Assembly: GCF_048544455.1 (NCBI RefSeq)
Contig: NC_133530.1
Coordinates: 16,607,748 to 16,671,747, forward strand
Source of the DNA: Silene latifolia
Taxonomy: Eukaryota; Streptophyta; Magnoliopsida; Caryophyllales; Caryophyllaceae
Direction of reading: 5' to 3'
DNA length: 64,000 nucleotides
Shown in pieces: positions 1 through 11,433 of the stretch. The first letter of the stretch is position 1, and each line of letters opens with the position of its first letter. The notes beneath the pieces were generated by a model. It worked only from the letters and a program-made list of their open reading frames with translations. It searched no databases and was not told where the DNA came from. The translations under genes were made by a program, and so were the position numbers.

Positions 1-674
1 GTAGTGAATGTACGGAACAAGATTTTAAAGGAGATGTCAGCTATATATAATATTGTATCCTATATATTAGTAGTATTGACTAACAGGGTACTAGAAAGGG
101 AAGGCGAAGCCATGTTTCCAGCCGTGGGAAATGAAGCTCATCATATAAGACCATATTTCTACAATGGTAGACAAGTGTTCAATATTTCCCTTCTACGTTG
201 CAAAGCCAGATGCCGCCAAATAGCTCCGATACAGCCATACAGGTGAATATTGGAAAAGATGGCTGGAGAAATAAGGTTTAAATTAACTTCCAATAATAGC
301 TCCTAGGATCATTCTTCACATCTTTTGTCCCCACAAAAAACCCATGATATTTCACTTATTAACACCCTCGACATATTTCTGTTCTAAGCATAAATGTAGC
401 CTGTTCTTTTCTTGAAACAAAAGAGAACCAAAAGAAGATAAATACCAAATATAACTCATGATATTTGGTTATACATAGTAACATAGCTCCTTTAAATGAC
501 TAGTGAAATTAAAACCATGTCAGATAGAGTAATAAGACGAACGGTAGTTGGATAATCATACTAATGAACTTTTTTCAAGTATTCCTCGCTCATTAAAGCT
601 TCTGTGCTAGAATAAAATGAAACTATAAAGGAAATTTGCCATTTTGATATACAAGAAAATGTCTAAAAGCTTAC

Positions 675-1975
675 ATTCAGCCATCTGCAGCGCAGTGCTA
701 TGTCACGTACTGTCTTATTAGGCATACTCAAAGCAATCTTAGCATAACGGACTACGTTTGATTCGGAAGCATATCTGCATTGAATATACAAATTAAGTGA
801 GATTTTTCTCAAATATGAAGCAAGAAGTAGTGAGAAACAAAGACTCGCCCATTATGTGTGTCGGTATGTCTTTACACCATCTCACATATGACTATACGAG
901 ACCAGCGCAAATACTTGCCTACTCCTCTTCTAATTATATAGTCAAGGGGTCTATCTCACATGTAAGTATGTAAAACCGTCAACATAGGTATTTGTGTTTG
1001 TGTAATAAACACCAAACATGAGCAGTTGTGCTGTATCCATAAACACAGACCGACTGATGAAAACTAAAATGCTGTGCATTCATATAAGCATCTCAACATT
1101 CTCAAGGTTTCAGAATTTAAAATCCAAAGAAAAAGCGAAATTTATATTCCAATAAAGCCCTATACAATTACCTCAATGAAAATAGAAAATTAAATCCCCA
1201 AAACAAGCTAAAATTGTTGTTGAACACCAGACATCTAGACAAAACCGCGGTCCAAAACAAACGTTCTTCTTATGGAACTTGTCGTTAAACCCGGCTCATA
1301 AACAAAAACAAATCAGTTGGCTAACTCTATGTTCAATAATTGCACCACAAACTTTTACCTCAAATGACCAAACTAATCATAAAGAACCAGAAAACAATCC
1401 ATTTCCTTATTCACACAACATAATTATCAAATACAGTAATCATCTAGAAGACTAGAACTAAGCTGGCATTAATAATACCATCTCCGTCTCAATCATTTGT
1501 TTACCTGTGATTAAAATACTCCTCGGTCCTCACAAACACTAAAAAACTTAAAACAAATGATTGGGACGGAGCGAATAATACAATTCATCAATCCAAATTC
1601 ACCAAGAACTAAATTTTAACTAAATCAAGACGGTACTCACAACAGATTTAAAAAAAGGCATAATAAAAGGAGGGTCGTAAGAGGTCTTAACTTAAAACGG
1701 TCTTAAACAAGAAGAATTAAAAGAAAAGACACTAACTTGACAAGACCATCATCAAGGATAGCTTGTTCTTCAGCAGTCCAATCAGTAGAAATACCAGGAT
1801 TATGCTTAATTCCAGACAAAACCCCTGAATTATTATCATAATTAACACCTGAATTACCATTACTTATACCATTATTATTACTATTATTATTACAATTTGC
1901 AGTTCCACCATTAATTGAACTTTGATTTTGCTGCTGCTGTTCTTGATTCCCAGATGGGTTTGCACTAGCTGCCAT
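675..1975 (-). CDS. DUF3755 / SANT-like protein gene, first two coding exons (partial)
   Basis: Two exons are visible on the minus strand. Exon 1 is 1737-1975 (ATG at 1975) and encodes an Asn/Gln/Ser-rich tail followed by a SANT-like start with the motif TDWTAEEQAILDDGLV. Its donor is AA|GTTAGT. Exon 2 is 675-774, follows TGCAG and encodes YASESNVVRYAKIALSM, then an NKTVRDIALRCRW motif, ending at AAT|GTAAGC. Joining the exons restores a lysine codon and gives the conserved core of the plant DUF3755 family, small proteins with a Myb/SANT-like helix set that are probably nuclear. The function is unknown in general. Remaining exons must lie left of position 1; I found none in 1-668. Intron 1 (775-1736) holds a Stowaway-like MITE. 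An upstream ATA-ATG alternative frame start is less likely because homologues begin near this ATG. Confidence 0.85.
1478..1575. mobile_element. Stowaway-like MITE in intron 1 of the DUF3755 gene
   Basis: The ends are inverted copies of a CTCCGTCTCAATCATTTGTTT-like sequence on the left and AAACAAATGATTGGGACGGA on the right, flanked by TA dinucleotides at 1476-1477 and 1576-1577. Short length, TA target and this terminal sequence are typical of plant Stowaway/mariner MITEs. It is slightly degenerate at both tips. Confidence 0.8.
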
Positions 1976-2828
1976 TATCAAATTAAATCAATTTTATCAA
2001 TTCACAATAATTTACAACAAACCCAGAATTTATTCAAGATACCCAATTGAAAAAAGGCTCAAAAATTGGACATTTTGCAGGAAAAAACTGGAATTCCCGC
2101 CATAAAAGGGGAAATTAAGAGCTACCCAGATGAGGAAATTGGAAAAAGGTGGGATTTTGATGAGAATTTTGTTGGGTTTTTGAATTAAAAGTTGGAAGTT
2201 ATGAATTTTAGGAATTAAGAGGGAAAAGGGGGAAATTTAAGGTTGTTTTTAAGGGAAAAGGGGAGAAGAAAGTTGGTGAAGAATTAGGGATTGTACGGAA
2301 TAAGAAAGGGGAGATTATGATTAGTTCCTTTGATTGAAAATAATAGGAGTATATGCTTGTTTTATGTTCTAGTGAGTGAGTAATTGCAATGAGAGGTGGA
2401 TTAGTGAGTTTAATCCATTTGGGATTAGTTTTGCGTGAGTGTTATGGATTAGTTGTTCTTGATAATCATTTTGTTCTAGTACACCTATGTAGTTTGCAAA
2501 TGAGTTGAGCCTAATTGACAAGTGTTCGGAGTTGGTTTGGTGTAAGTTCGACTTGAGCTCGAACATGGCCTGGTCAAACTTGAGCCGATTCCAAGGTCAA
2601 CAAGGATAAAAACAAAAACTTATTTGGATTTGTAGTTAGGTTTCTTTCAAACGGTGATAAGGTGTCACCGGATAATACTGAATTTTAGTGTCACTCTATC
2701 ACATGCACAAGACACAATAAGGATCTCGCCTTTATGGAAAGAGAAATGCGTCGGGTCCATGCTAAAGCCTCTATACCTCTCAATTTTTAAATTTTCTAAG
2801 ATGTAGTCCTCTTTTCTTGCAAAAAAAA

Positions 2829-3132
2829 CTTTGACCGTCAATAACTATTGGCTACAAGTTCAGAATACGGTAAAAAAAAATTCAAATTGACCGTCTTTAA
2901 GAGATCTTCAGTTTGAAAGAAGAATTCACCGACATCTCAACTCGTAGTCGGGAATTATGGTCGGTCAAAGTTTATTCGTTAAAAATGCTTTGACCAACCA
3001 TAACTACCGGCTACGAGTTCAAAAACCGGTGATTTTTTTTTCAAATTCTAAGTCTTGACGAGATAATTGATTTGAAAAAAAAAATTACGGTTTTCTGTAC
3101 TCGTAACAGAGAATTATTGCCGATCAAAGTTT
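2829..3132. repeat. Two tandem fold-back units
   Basis: Unit 1 (2829-2970) opens with CTTTGACCGTCAATAACTA and closes with the imperfect reverse complement around TTATGGTCGGTCAAAG. Unit 2 (2989-3132) opens with CTTTGACCAACCATAACTA and closes around TTATTGCCGATCAAAG. Each can form a hairpin of about 140 bp and the two are diverged copies of each other. No coding sequence was seen and no target duplication was convincing. The stretch 2050-3802 otherwise holds only AT-rich DNA and the repeat noted at 3390-3640. Confidence 0.6.
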
Positions 3133-3389
3133 TTGTGAAAAATGAGGGGTATACCTTAAAAAACGAAAAAATTTAGGAATACACGAAAGAATATCCCATC
3201 GCTTTATAATAAGACATTGTAAAACAAAATACCAAATACATTGATGCTCTTCTAGCTCATTCGCCCAAATATCGCAAGTATAAAGTAGTGGGAAGTTATA
3301 TTAGTGGGGTTAATTAAGCAAATTAACCTTTAGTTTTACAACAGTAGTTGTGTAAAATCGTTTTACACAAGAATTTCTTTGTTATATGT

Positions 3390-3640
3390 GAGTAGACTCG
3401 ATCTGAATGACCCGACACCGAAACTCAAGACCCGAATTTAACACAAACCCCAATTGATCTGAACCCGAATAACCCGACCCGAATGTTTATTATTACAGAC
3501 TGATTATTATCCACAAATAACTTAATAATAATTTACCCGAAAATGACTCGAACCCGAATTGACCCATCCCTATCCAAGCTCGATAACCCGAAATAACTCG
3601 ACCCCACCCGACCCCGACCCAATTAACCCGTTTGTCAGGT
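3390..3640. repeat. Degenerate ACCCGA-rich repeat tract
   Basis: The stretch repeats short variants of AACCCGACCCGAA and CCCGAATTGAC many times at irregular spacing. It is low-complexity intergenic sequence with no supported gene. Confidence 0.6.
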
Positions 3641-4099
3641 CTATGTGTAAGAGGTTGGTACCAAAACTCATTACCACCGCGTAACACTACTGAAACCCAG
3701 TACTGCTGGTCGACAGTATATGACAATGTCTCATTTTCCTTATCTTTATCCCAATACTCAATACTTCGTATATGTCTTAACAACAATAATTATTTTATCT
3801 TAGAGCAAGTCCAATGGTGTAGCTTAGGGACTTGCTTGCAATTTCATAAAATTGCAAGCTAGTTGCTACACCATTGGAGAAGGATGTATATATTAGCTTG
3901 GCTTAAGCTAGTAGCTTCATTAAGCTACTTGCTTAGATGGCCCCACATTTACCAAACAACCAATAGGAAATTAGCTCTATTAATTTTTTATTTATTCTTA
4001 TTATTTGATTTGCATTTTAATCAAAATCTACGTATAACTCAAATTGCTTGGTTAAATAATGTATCGAATTGTATCACCCGAATTGTATCGCCGACTCTA

Positions 4100-4340
4100 A
4101 ATGCTTAGTTCGAGCATACTATATCCGAATGCTACATTAAGTGGTGGTAAAAGAATTTGGAAGAAGGTAGAAAACAGAAAGTTGGTTTACTTTGCTGATG
4201 ATCCAAATGCTATATCCGAATGCTACATTAAGTGCTACATTAAGTGGTGGTAAAAGAATTACGAATGCTATATCCGAATGCTATATCCTAATGTTACATT
4301 AAGTGGTGGTAAAAGAATTCTGAATGTTATATCCGAATGC
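4100..4340. repeat. Short tandem/direct repeats at the Harbinger 5' side
   Basis: The phrases TATATCCGAATGCTACATTA and AGTGGTGGTAAAAGAATT recur three or four times, in full or in part, between the left terminus and the first ORF. This is probably subterminal sequence of the element amplified by slippage. Confidence 0.65.
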
Positions 4341-4609
4341 TACATCCGAATGCTTTTTGGTGGATTAAACCTTGTTCTGTTGCAAATGTTATACACTTGT
4401 GGTAATTTTAATCAACAAACAACCAAAATCTACAAACAACCAAAATCTACATATAACTCCTATAGTCCTATATACTTGTGAAATGTAAACAAACTTTCCC
4501 CTATAATTTAGAAATTAGTTCCATATTTCATGCTTTGTTTTGTTAACTTTCCTTATGCAAATTTCATGTTAAATATTTCGTCTTCCAATTTCGGATTATT
4601 GAAATTAGC

Positions 4610-7359
4610 ATGGATAATGAAGATCCTTATAGTCAATATTACTCATTGCTATCAAATTTTCCAAACAATGATATACTACAAAATTCTCAAACACCTCCTC
4701 CTCGATCATTGCCAAGAAGCGTAAATATACAATCTCCGAACTATTCACATCATCAACCTATCCCTCAACACTATCCTAACTACAACTATCAATCATATAT
4801 GGCACCAGAGAGCACAAGAAGAAATAGCTTGGGTGGCTTTTCTAACCAAGATAGTTCAACGCCGGTGTCGGGTACCGAGTCTCAAACTCGTCAACATGAA
4901 GTTGAAGAAGAGGATGAAGTTCAAATCGTAGAATCATCAAACATGAAAGGAAAATTTAAGTGGAGCCAAACAAAAGATGAGGATCTATGCAAAAGATGGT
5001 TAACAATTTCAAATGACGGTGCCACCGGTAATCATCAATCTTACAATAGTTATTGGCAAAGAATTGTTGACTACTACAACGAATGGAGGAAAGACGGTGA
5101 TCCAATCGACATTCCAAAGGCTTCTAATCATTGGTTTAAGATGAGCGCCAAAGTATCGAAGTTCAACGGATGCTACATACAAATTAAAGAGAGTCATCCT
5201 AGTGGTCATAATGAAGAATCTTTGAAGAACATGGCTAATCAACTATGGAGTACTCGTCACAAGAATGGCCAACAGAAGACATTCCCATATTTGCATTCTT
5301 GGGAAATTCTTCGACACCAACCAAAATGGGAGGAATTTGCAAATAGGAATTGATAAGCCCATAATTATATATGTTTTTATCCCATATCCGTATATTGTTA
5401 GTGTCGTCTTTCGCATTATTTGAGCTAAATTATTATATATTTGTAATTTCGATATTTAATTACTGATATTATTATTTTAAAAGAAAATGGGCTAATTAGT
5501 GTGTGTGGTGTAATCAGATTATAACCCGAGAGGAAAGGACCGAGCTAAATAACGGATCAAACTAGCAAAGGATACACTTGCACCAAAATTATAGAAAATG
5601 GGCCAAGAGAAAGAAGGAGACCAAGAGCAAAATAGAACATAAAAGCACATGGACAAGTGGAGAATAAATGTAGAAATCAGAGAAGCATTTGAGCCCAATT
5701 TGTACACGTGAGTCGGAACCAATAATGGAATAGAATTTAGGAAATTGCAAAAGTCCAAATAGAAGCTATGAGAAGAATACAGAAGAGCAGCGACGATGGA
5801 AACTCTGGTCCATCACAAGTTCTCAATTTTTATCCTCTTCCCGGATTTCACGCACAAAATCTATCTTATTTCTTGCAAATCAATCCCGAATACTCCGAGA
5901 AATCGAGTATAAATACCTGATTCCTTTGTCAGAATGAGGGGAGCCTGAATACCCATATATAGAAATTGAGCGGAACTGAGTGACGATTTGAGACCTAATT
6001 GGGTCGTGAGAGCAGTAGGAGACGTACTCAGACAGAGTCTTAGCACACGGCTGAGTAAAGGGCGAATTTTGGAGCGGTTCCTGAGGTGCGACATCCGATG
6101 GTCCGACTACAAATTCCGGGCAGAAATTAAGTTCTCTCTACCTCGCTTGTATTCAATTTATGGTTTTATTTCGTTGATTAATTTTAGTATTGGAAATTGT
6201 TGGTTGTTTAATTGTTAATCTTTCAGTTATTTGTATCCAAAGTTTTACTCGTCTTAATTGAAAGTTGCAATTTCCAGTGGTAATTTGTTATCTTATTATG
6301 ATTGGAATTGTATACTTCTGCTAATTGTGTGATTCTGGCTTAGTTCGAGTCGCATAATCCGAGTAGCGACTAGTTTGAATTAATCTCTGCAAATTGGGGT
6401 TTAGTTTAAGCTAGAAGTAAAATTTGGTCAGTTAATCGTTCGGGTATTGACTACACTTAAACGAGTTAATTGGGTTAATGATATTTTCTTGGTTCAATAA
6501 TGCTACTAATTCGGTCTTTAGTAGGGTGTGACAAACTTACATTGGTCGGTTAGTTAAGAATTGATCTAGGCTTAGTTCAGGTCAATTGTAATCTAAGAGA
6601 AGATAGGGAGTTCTTGTTATCTTGAATTCCGCAGTTAATCTATAAGTATACGGGAGATTTAACATAAAACATTGATCGGTTGACAAACTAAAATTACCAG
6701 TAGAATATGTGCTTAATGGGGTATTTAACTTCGCGTTTAGCTTTAGTATTTAGTCCTTTAAGTTTAGTTCAAAACTACAAACAAACTCCCCCCTAATCGT
6801 AAATAATGTTAATAGCCGTAAATATGTAAATAAATGGTATATATGTAAGTTAGGGAATAAAAGTACTTAATAGTTAATTAATTTTCCAATCTCTCCGTGG
6901 GATCGACCCTACTTATCCTTTACTACGTTTGTTATTTTTGAGGTTAAGATAGGATTATAAATTATTAATTTGTATACGCTTGACGACACGTATCAAATTT
7001 TGAATAAAAACAGCGCTGCATCAAAGAGACAAAAAAATTCTATGACAGCCACACCGTCTACAAACATCGATGAAGGTACCGATGTGGAAGAAATATCGGA
7101 GAAACGTCCAATAGGTCAGAAGGCATCTAAAGCGGCATCGAAAGGTAGGGGCTCTAAGAAGAAGGGCAGTGAAGACTTTGTGAACTCATTTGGAGAGTAT
7201 AAAGAGTTACAAACAAAGAAAATTTCGTTATGGGAGGAACGCATCTGTATATTGGATTTTGAAATTCTAACCAAGGACACTTCAAATATGGATGATCGGG
7301 CAAGAAAGGATCATGAACAAGTGTGCAAGATTATTAGGGCTAAGTACGGAATAGAATGA
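4610..7359 (+). pseudogene. Harbinger Myb/SANT-like DNA-binding protein gene, split by a solo LTR
   Basis: The first part (4610-5350) encodes a Ser/Pro/Asn-rich N-terminus followed by a Myb/SANT-like trihelix segment (KFKWSQTKDEDLCKRWLTIS, then SYWQRIVDYYNEWRK) and the SWEILRHQPKW motif typical of the transposon-borne No-apical-meristem-associated family. The second part (about 6996-7359) encodes the basic linker and C-terminal segment ending KIIRAKYGIE. In active elements this protein binds the termini and carries the transposase into the nucleus. The reading frame stops at 5351 because the TGA is the first codon of an inserted LTR, and the two halves are not in the same frame. It is therefore a broken gene; the track between 5351 and 6995 is foreign. 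Confidence 0.85.
5351..6995 (+). mobile_element. Solo LTR of a Ty3/gypsy-type retrotransposon
   Basis: The segment begins TGATAAGCCC and ends ACGTATCA, giving TG..CA ends with a TGATA/TATCA inverted terminus. Its last 110 bases contain the phrase TCCGTGGGATCGACCCTACT and a GACGACACG tail, which I recognise as the usual 3' part of one class of plant gypsy LTRs. No internal retrotransposon sequence is present. No clean 5-bp target duplication remains (GGAAT before, AATTT after), so the ends may be off by a few bases or eroded. The stated orientation follows the tail. Confidence 0.7.
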
Positions 7360-7663
7360 TTTCTGTTTAATTAGTCGATTTTCTGAATTAGTACGCAGGG
7401 TTTAAGCATAGATTACGTCCATTTAATTAGTAGTTCGTAATAATAAAAGCTTTGATTTGTTTTAGACAATTTATGCAAAAGTTCGCAAAATTGAATGAAC
7501 ATAATATAGATAGAAAAACTTCGGAGGTCAAAACAGAGGCTTTAACGGCCTTTTTCCGAAAAAAATACTTGGCCAAGTCCCCTTCGGACACCCGGGCGCA
7601 AAGTTACGTCAATTTTAAGAAATTTCGTAGTTTTATTAATTTTGCTATTGAACTGGTTGTTGC

Positions 7664-7743
7664 AAATAGTTGTTGTGAACGAAAAGAGTTGTTAGATTGA
7701 GTCAAATAGTTGTTGTGAATGAAAAGAGCTGTTAGATTGAGTC
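7664..7743. repeat. Tandem duplication, 2 x 40 bp
   Basis: Two adjacent 40-bp copies start AAATAGTTGTTGTGAA and end GTTAGATTGAGTC, differing at only two or three positions. They lie between the two Harbinger genes, upstream of the transposase. Confidence 0.85.
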
Positions 7744-7950
7744 AAATTAGCCGTTTTTTTATACTCGAAATTTGGCAATTGAATAGAAACTAGTTGTTGG
7801 AGATGGAATGAGTATTTATTCACAGTTTTCGTTCGTATGTATATAAGCTCTCTGTTTTCTATTCTCTTCTCTTCTCTTCACCTCTGTCAAATTAGCTTGA
7901 GTCAATTTAGCTCCCTTGATTATCAATATTAAACATTACCTAATACCAAT

Positions 7951-9223
7951 ATGTCTCAAACTCATGATATTTCTTCTTCCGATTGGATGAAAGAAATGGA
8001 TGATGACATTTGGGATGAAACAGATGATGAAATGGGTATTTACTTGATTCAAAAAATTAAGTATCCTACAAGAACGTATATTCTTCGTGATCGTGAAAAC
8101 GGTGCATTTCGACTTTATCGTGATTATTTCGCACCCGAACCAGTATACCCGGAACAAATATTTCGAAAAAGGTTTCGAATGCGGAGGGAATTGTTCCTCC
8201 GAATAGTAGAAGGGCTTGGTAATCATACTAACTATTTCCGACATAGAGTCGATGCTGCAAAAATAAAGGGTTTGTCACCCTTTCAAAAATGCACAGCGGC
8301 TATTCGAATACTAGCCTATGGAGCTCCTGCCGATGCGGTCGATGAATACATCAAAATTGGCAAGACCACGGCCATAGAATGTTTATCAGAATTTTGTCGT
8401 GCCATTATCAAAGTTTTTGAGGATACGTACATGAGAAGGCCAACTACAACTGATGTCCAACGCTTGCTCCATATGCACGAGCAATGTCATGGATTCCCCG
8501 GCATGCTCGGGAGTCTTGATTGCATGCATTGGGAATGGAAGAATTGCCCAAGTTCTTGGAAAGGGCAATATACTCGAGGTGATCATGGCCATCCAACAAT
8601 TATACTCGAAGTTGTAGCCTCGGAGGATCTTTGGATATGGCATGCGTATTTTGGTGTTGCTGGTTCAAGCAATGATCTCAATGTATTATGTCGATCAAGT
8701 TTGTTTAAAGAGAAATTGGAAGGAAGAGCTCCAGAGGTTCGATTCACCGCTAATGAGGTAGAGTACAACATGAGATATTATCTTACAGATGGTATATATC
8801 CGGAGTGGGCCGCATTTGTTAAAAGTTTTTTACACCCGCAAGATCCTAAGAGAATTTGCTTCAAAAAAAAAACATGAAAGCGCAAGAAAAGATGTCGAGC
8901 GAGCCTTTGGGGTTCTTCAAGCTCGTTTTGCAATTGTACGTGGGGCCGCTCGGTGTTGGCATAAATCTACGTTACATGACATAATGGATGCGTGCATCAT
9001 AATGCATAATATGATTGTCGAGGATGAGAGACATACATACTCAAGAAATTTTAATCATTGTGGATTTTTGGAAACCAATACTATTGATGTTCAACAAGGG
9101 CCTGTTGGAGATTTTCGAAATTTTCTTTCTAGGGATGCAAACATCCGAGATAGAAATTTGCATCACCAACTAAAAGCTGATTTAGTGGAACACATTTGGA
9201 AGTCAACCCATTTGATCGATTAA
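7951..9223 (+). pseudogene. PIF/Harbinger DDE transposase, one frameshift
   Basis: The first frame (7951-8877, 308 codons) carries the N-terminal helical region and three catalytic aspartates: D190 in GSLDCMHWEW, D242 in GSSNDLNVL and D280 in LTDGIYPEW. The frame is lost in a run of A residues near 8862-8872. The rest continues in another frame to 9223, beginning ARKDVERAFGVLQARF, which supplies the catalytic glutamate, and ending HLID. The only clear defect is the A-run frameshift; without it the protein would have the usual length of about 420 residues. The start ATG follows a short CT-rich leader at 7855-7885. The enzyme cuts and joins element ends at TWA targets. Confidence 0.92.
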
Positions 9224-9681
9224 TTGGAGGTGCTGCTCGACCGCAACAACTCCGCTAAGCGCTAATCAATTTTCTCGTATTTATTACATGTATTTTTAAT
9301 TTGCAAAATAAAATTCATTAAGTCTTTTTATGTTTAGGAAAAAACTAATTTGACATGTGGGTCCCATCAAGCTAGTATAAAAACTAATAAACCATTGGAA
9401 TAGTTTATTAGCTTAGAATGTTAGTAGCTTAGAAGATGAGGTGGAATTGCCAAGCTACTTGATTATCGCTTACCACTGTACTTGCTCTTAAAAACTCAAT
9501 TGAGACTCTTTTATTTTTTCTTCTTTATTCATCAAACCCAATTCTCAACAAAAATATAGAGACCCATTAAACCCATTTTTACCCAAACAAAATACTAGGA
9601 GTATTCATGAGTCTCAAATTGGTTTTGGGTTTCTGAGACCTAATTTAAAACTTTGTTAGAATCTTATCTACTTTATCCTTA

Positions 9682-9886
9682 GAGCCATAACAATGGGTCA
9701 TTTTTGTTCTTGGGTTTGTCACAAGAACTTTATTTTGGTGAATTTGTCCATTGTGGCAAAAAGTTTATCCTTTACTGTATTTGACAAACTTGATTTGAAA
9801 ATAAGAACCAAATTTGTACTAAAAACAAGAAAAAATTGACCGACAAATACATATCTTTATTTTTAATTTGTCCATTACCAACGCTC
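9682..9886. mobile_element. Tourist/Harbinger-like MITE
   Basis: The inverted ends are GAGCCATAACAATGG and the reverse complement of GAGCGTTGGTAATGG, with TTA at 9679-9681 and 9887-9889. A second, partial copy of the right half (TTTGTCCATTACTAATGCTC) follows to 10006, suggesting nested or tandem insertion. No ORF is present. Confidence 0.65.
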
Positions 9887-10016
9887 TTAAGAACTTTATT
9901 AAAGTTCTTCCATTGTACATCAAAGATTTACGTTTATAAAGTTTATCAAAAGATAACATGAAAATGAAGAACTTTATCCTTTTGAGTTTGTCCATTACTA
10001 ATGCTCTCACCTCTTA

Positions 10017-10333
10017 GAGCAACTCCAATGGTTTGTAAAAGGGACTTTCTTGCAATATTTGTAAAATAGCAAACAAGTAGCTTACTATTGGATTATGAAA
10101 AAATGGATGTAGTTTTTGAGCATTGTAGCTCTACCAAGCATGTAGCTTGGATTAAAAAAAAATAAAAAGTAAAATTTTTTATTGGTGGAAAATTTTAATG
10201 TGGGACCCATAAAGCTAGAAAGTGTTGTAGCCAACCATTAGAGCAGTATGTAGTCGAAGAGCAAATTAGCTTAAAAAACCGACTTAACAAACTAAGCTAT
10301 TCTATCTTATGGTTGTCCATTGGAGATATGCTC
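10017..10333. mobile_element. Tourist/Harbinger-like MITE related to the 3803-9487 element
   Basis: The left end is GAGCAACTCCAATGGTTTG and the right end is the reverse complement of GAGCATATCTCCAATGG, flanked by TTA at 10014-10016 and 10334-10336. The termini and subterminal AAGCTA/TAGCTT motifs resemble the nearby autonomous Harbinger element, so it may have been mobilised by the same family. It has no coding capacity. Confidence 0.8.
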
Positions 10334-10944
10334 TTATATATTTACATATTTAGCTAAGTCCTACGAAGTCTTTGCCCTAGACTCTTGGCTTCTTGGGTAA
10401 AGGCAGCCTCATTTTTTATTACTCGTATAATTTTAGTTTTTTTTTATTATTATTATATATTAGTTTAAAATTACTCTTTTAAATAGGCTTAATTTTTGTT
10501 TTAGAATTTTATAATTATATATTGTTTCAAAGAATAACTTATTTACTTATATTTAAAAAAATGAATAAAATTAAAGAATATAATGACAATCTACACTATA
10601 GCTAGTATTATTACTTATTTAGACTCATCGAGTTGAGTAAGCTCGATTAGTCGATTACAGACCTAAATCCAAGAAAATCTTGAGTCTACGAAAGCTCACA
10701 CACAGGTCACCTTTGGTTAGTAGACCCATAATTCACGTTCAAAGAAAAAAAAATGTTAAAGAAGAGCTCGAGCACGAGAAAAATAAACGCGTCAAGACTG
10801 AGTTTTCATGTCAAGAGTTTGAGCCCAAGCTCAAGTACAATTTTTGATATATTATGCTATTAGACAATAATTAAAGATTACCTGTATTAAATCTAACTAA
10901 TTAAGCGTAAAATCACCATTTTTTCCCCAAAGTGCAATTTTAAA

Positions 10945-11433
10945 GGCGTGTTTGGATTGAGTGATTTGGAGAGAAAAGAAAGGGAAGGAGAGTAGAGGAT
11001 TTAAAATCCTTGTTTGGATAGCAAATATGGGTGGAGAGATTTGGAAATATCCATTTTCCCTCCTCCAAGACAAATTAAAATCTCTTCACAATAGACAAGA
11101 TTTGAAAGGAATTGTATCCAAACACTCAAACCACGTTTGTCATCCCTTTCCCTTACCTCCCTTTCACTTCTCTCCTTCTCCCTCCCTTCCACTTTTACTA
11201 TCCAAACACACCCTAAAGACGTATTTGGATAGGAGAAAAGGAGGGAAAGGGAGGGGAGGGGAGGGGAAGGGAATGGGAGGAGAAGGAGACTGGAGGAAGT
11301 GAATTTTTCTCCAAATCTCGCCTATGTTGGTGGGGAAATAATGCCTTCATTTTTCTATCCAAACAATAGATTTTTCATCCTTTCAATTCCCTTTTCCCCC
11401 TTTTCTCCCAAATCCCTCAATCCAAACACATCG
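10945..11433. repeat. Two adjacent fold-back elements (GTGTTTGGAT termini)
   Basis: Unit 1 (about 10945-11213) opens GGCGTGTTTGGATTGAG and closes TATCCAAACACACCC. Unit 2 (about 11219-11433) opens ACGTATTTGGATAGGAG and closes CAATCCAAACACATCG. The word TAAAG lies before, between and after them and may be the target duplication. The interiors are purine- or pyrimidine-rich mirror arms (GGGAGGGGAGGGG and its complement). Short ORFs in the arms are not genes. From 11434 to 12344 I see no feature. Confidence 0.65.

Larger units (their letters stand above)
3803..9487 (+). mobile_element. PIF/Harbinger DNA transposon with TTA target duplication
   Basis: The element is bounded by inverted termini GAGCAAGTCCAATGGT (left, 3803) and the reverse complement of GAGCAAGTACAGTGGT (right, ending 9487). 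The trinucleotide TTA is duplicated at 3800-3802 and 9488-9490, as expected for this superfamily. Inside are the two standard genes of the superfamily, both on the plus strand: a Myb/SANT-like DNA-binding protein (4610-7359) and a DDE transposase (7951-9223). Both are damaged. A solo LTR is inserted in the first gene. The 5.7-kb element was autonomous in the past but is now dead by sequence. Confidence 0.9.

Noticed and set aside
7452-7700. 82-codon ORF between the Harbinger genes
   Set aside because: No motif, it overlaps a tandem duplication, and family members have no gene here.
11001-11302. Overlapping ORFs on both strands
   Set aside because: They lie in the purine/pyrimidine mirror arms of fold-back elements and have low-complexity translations.
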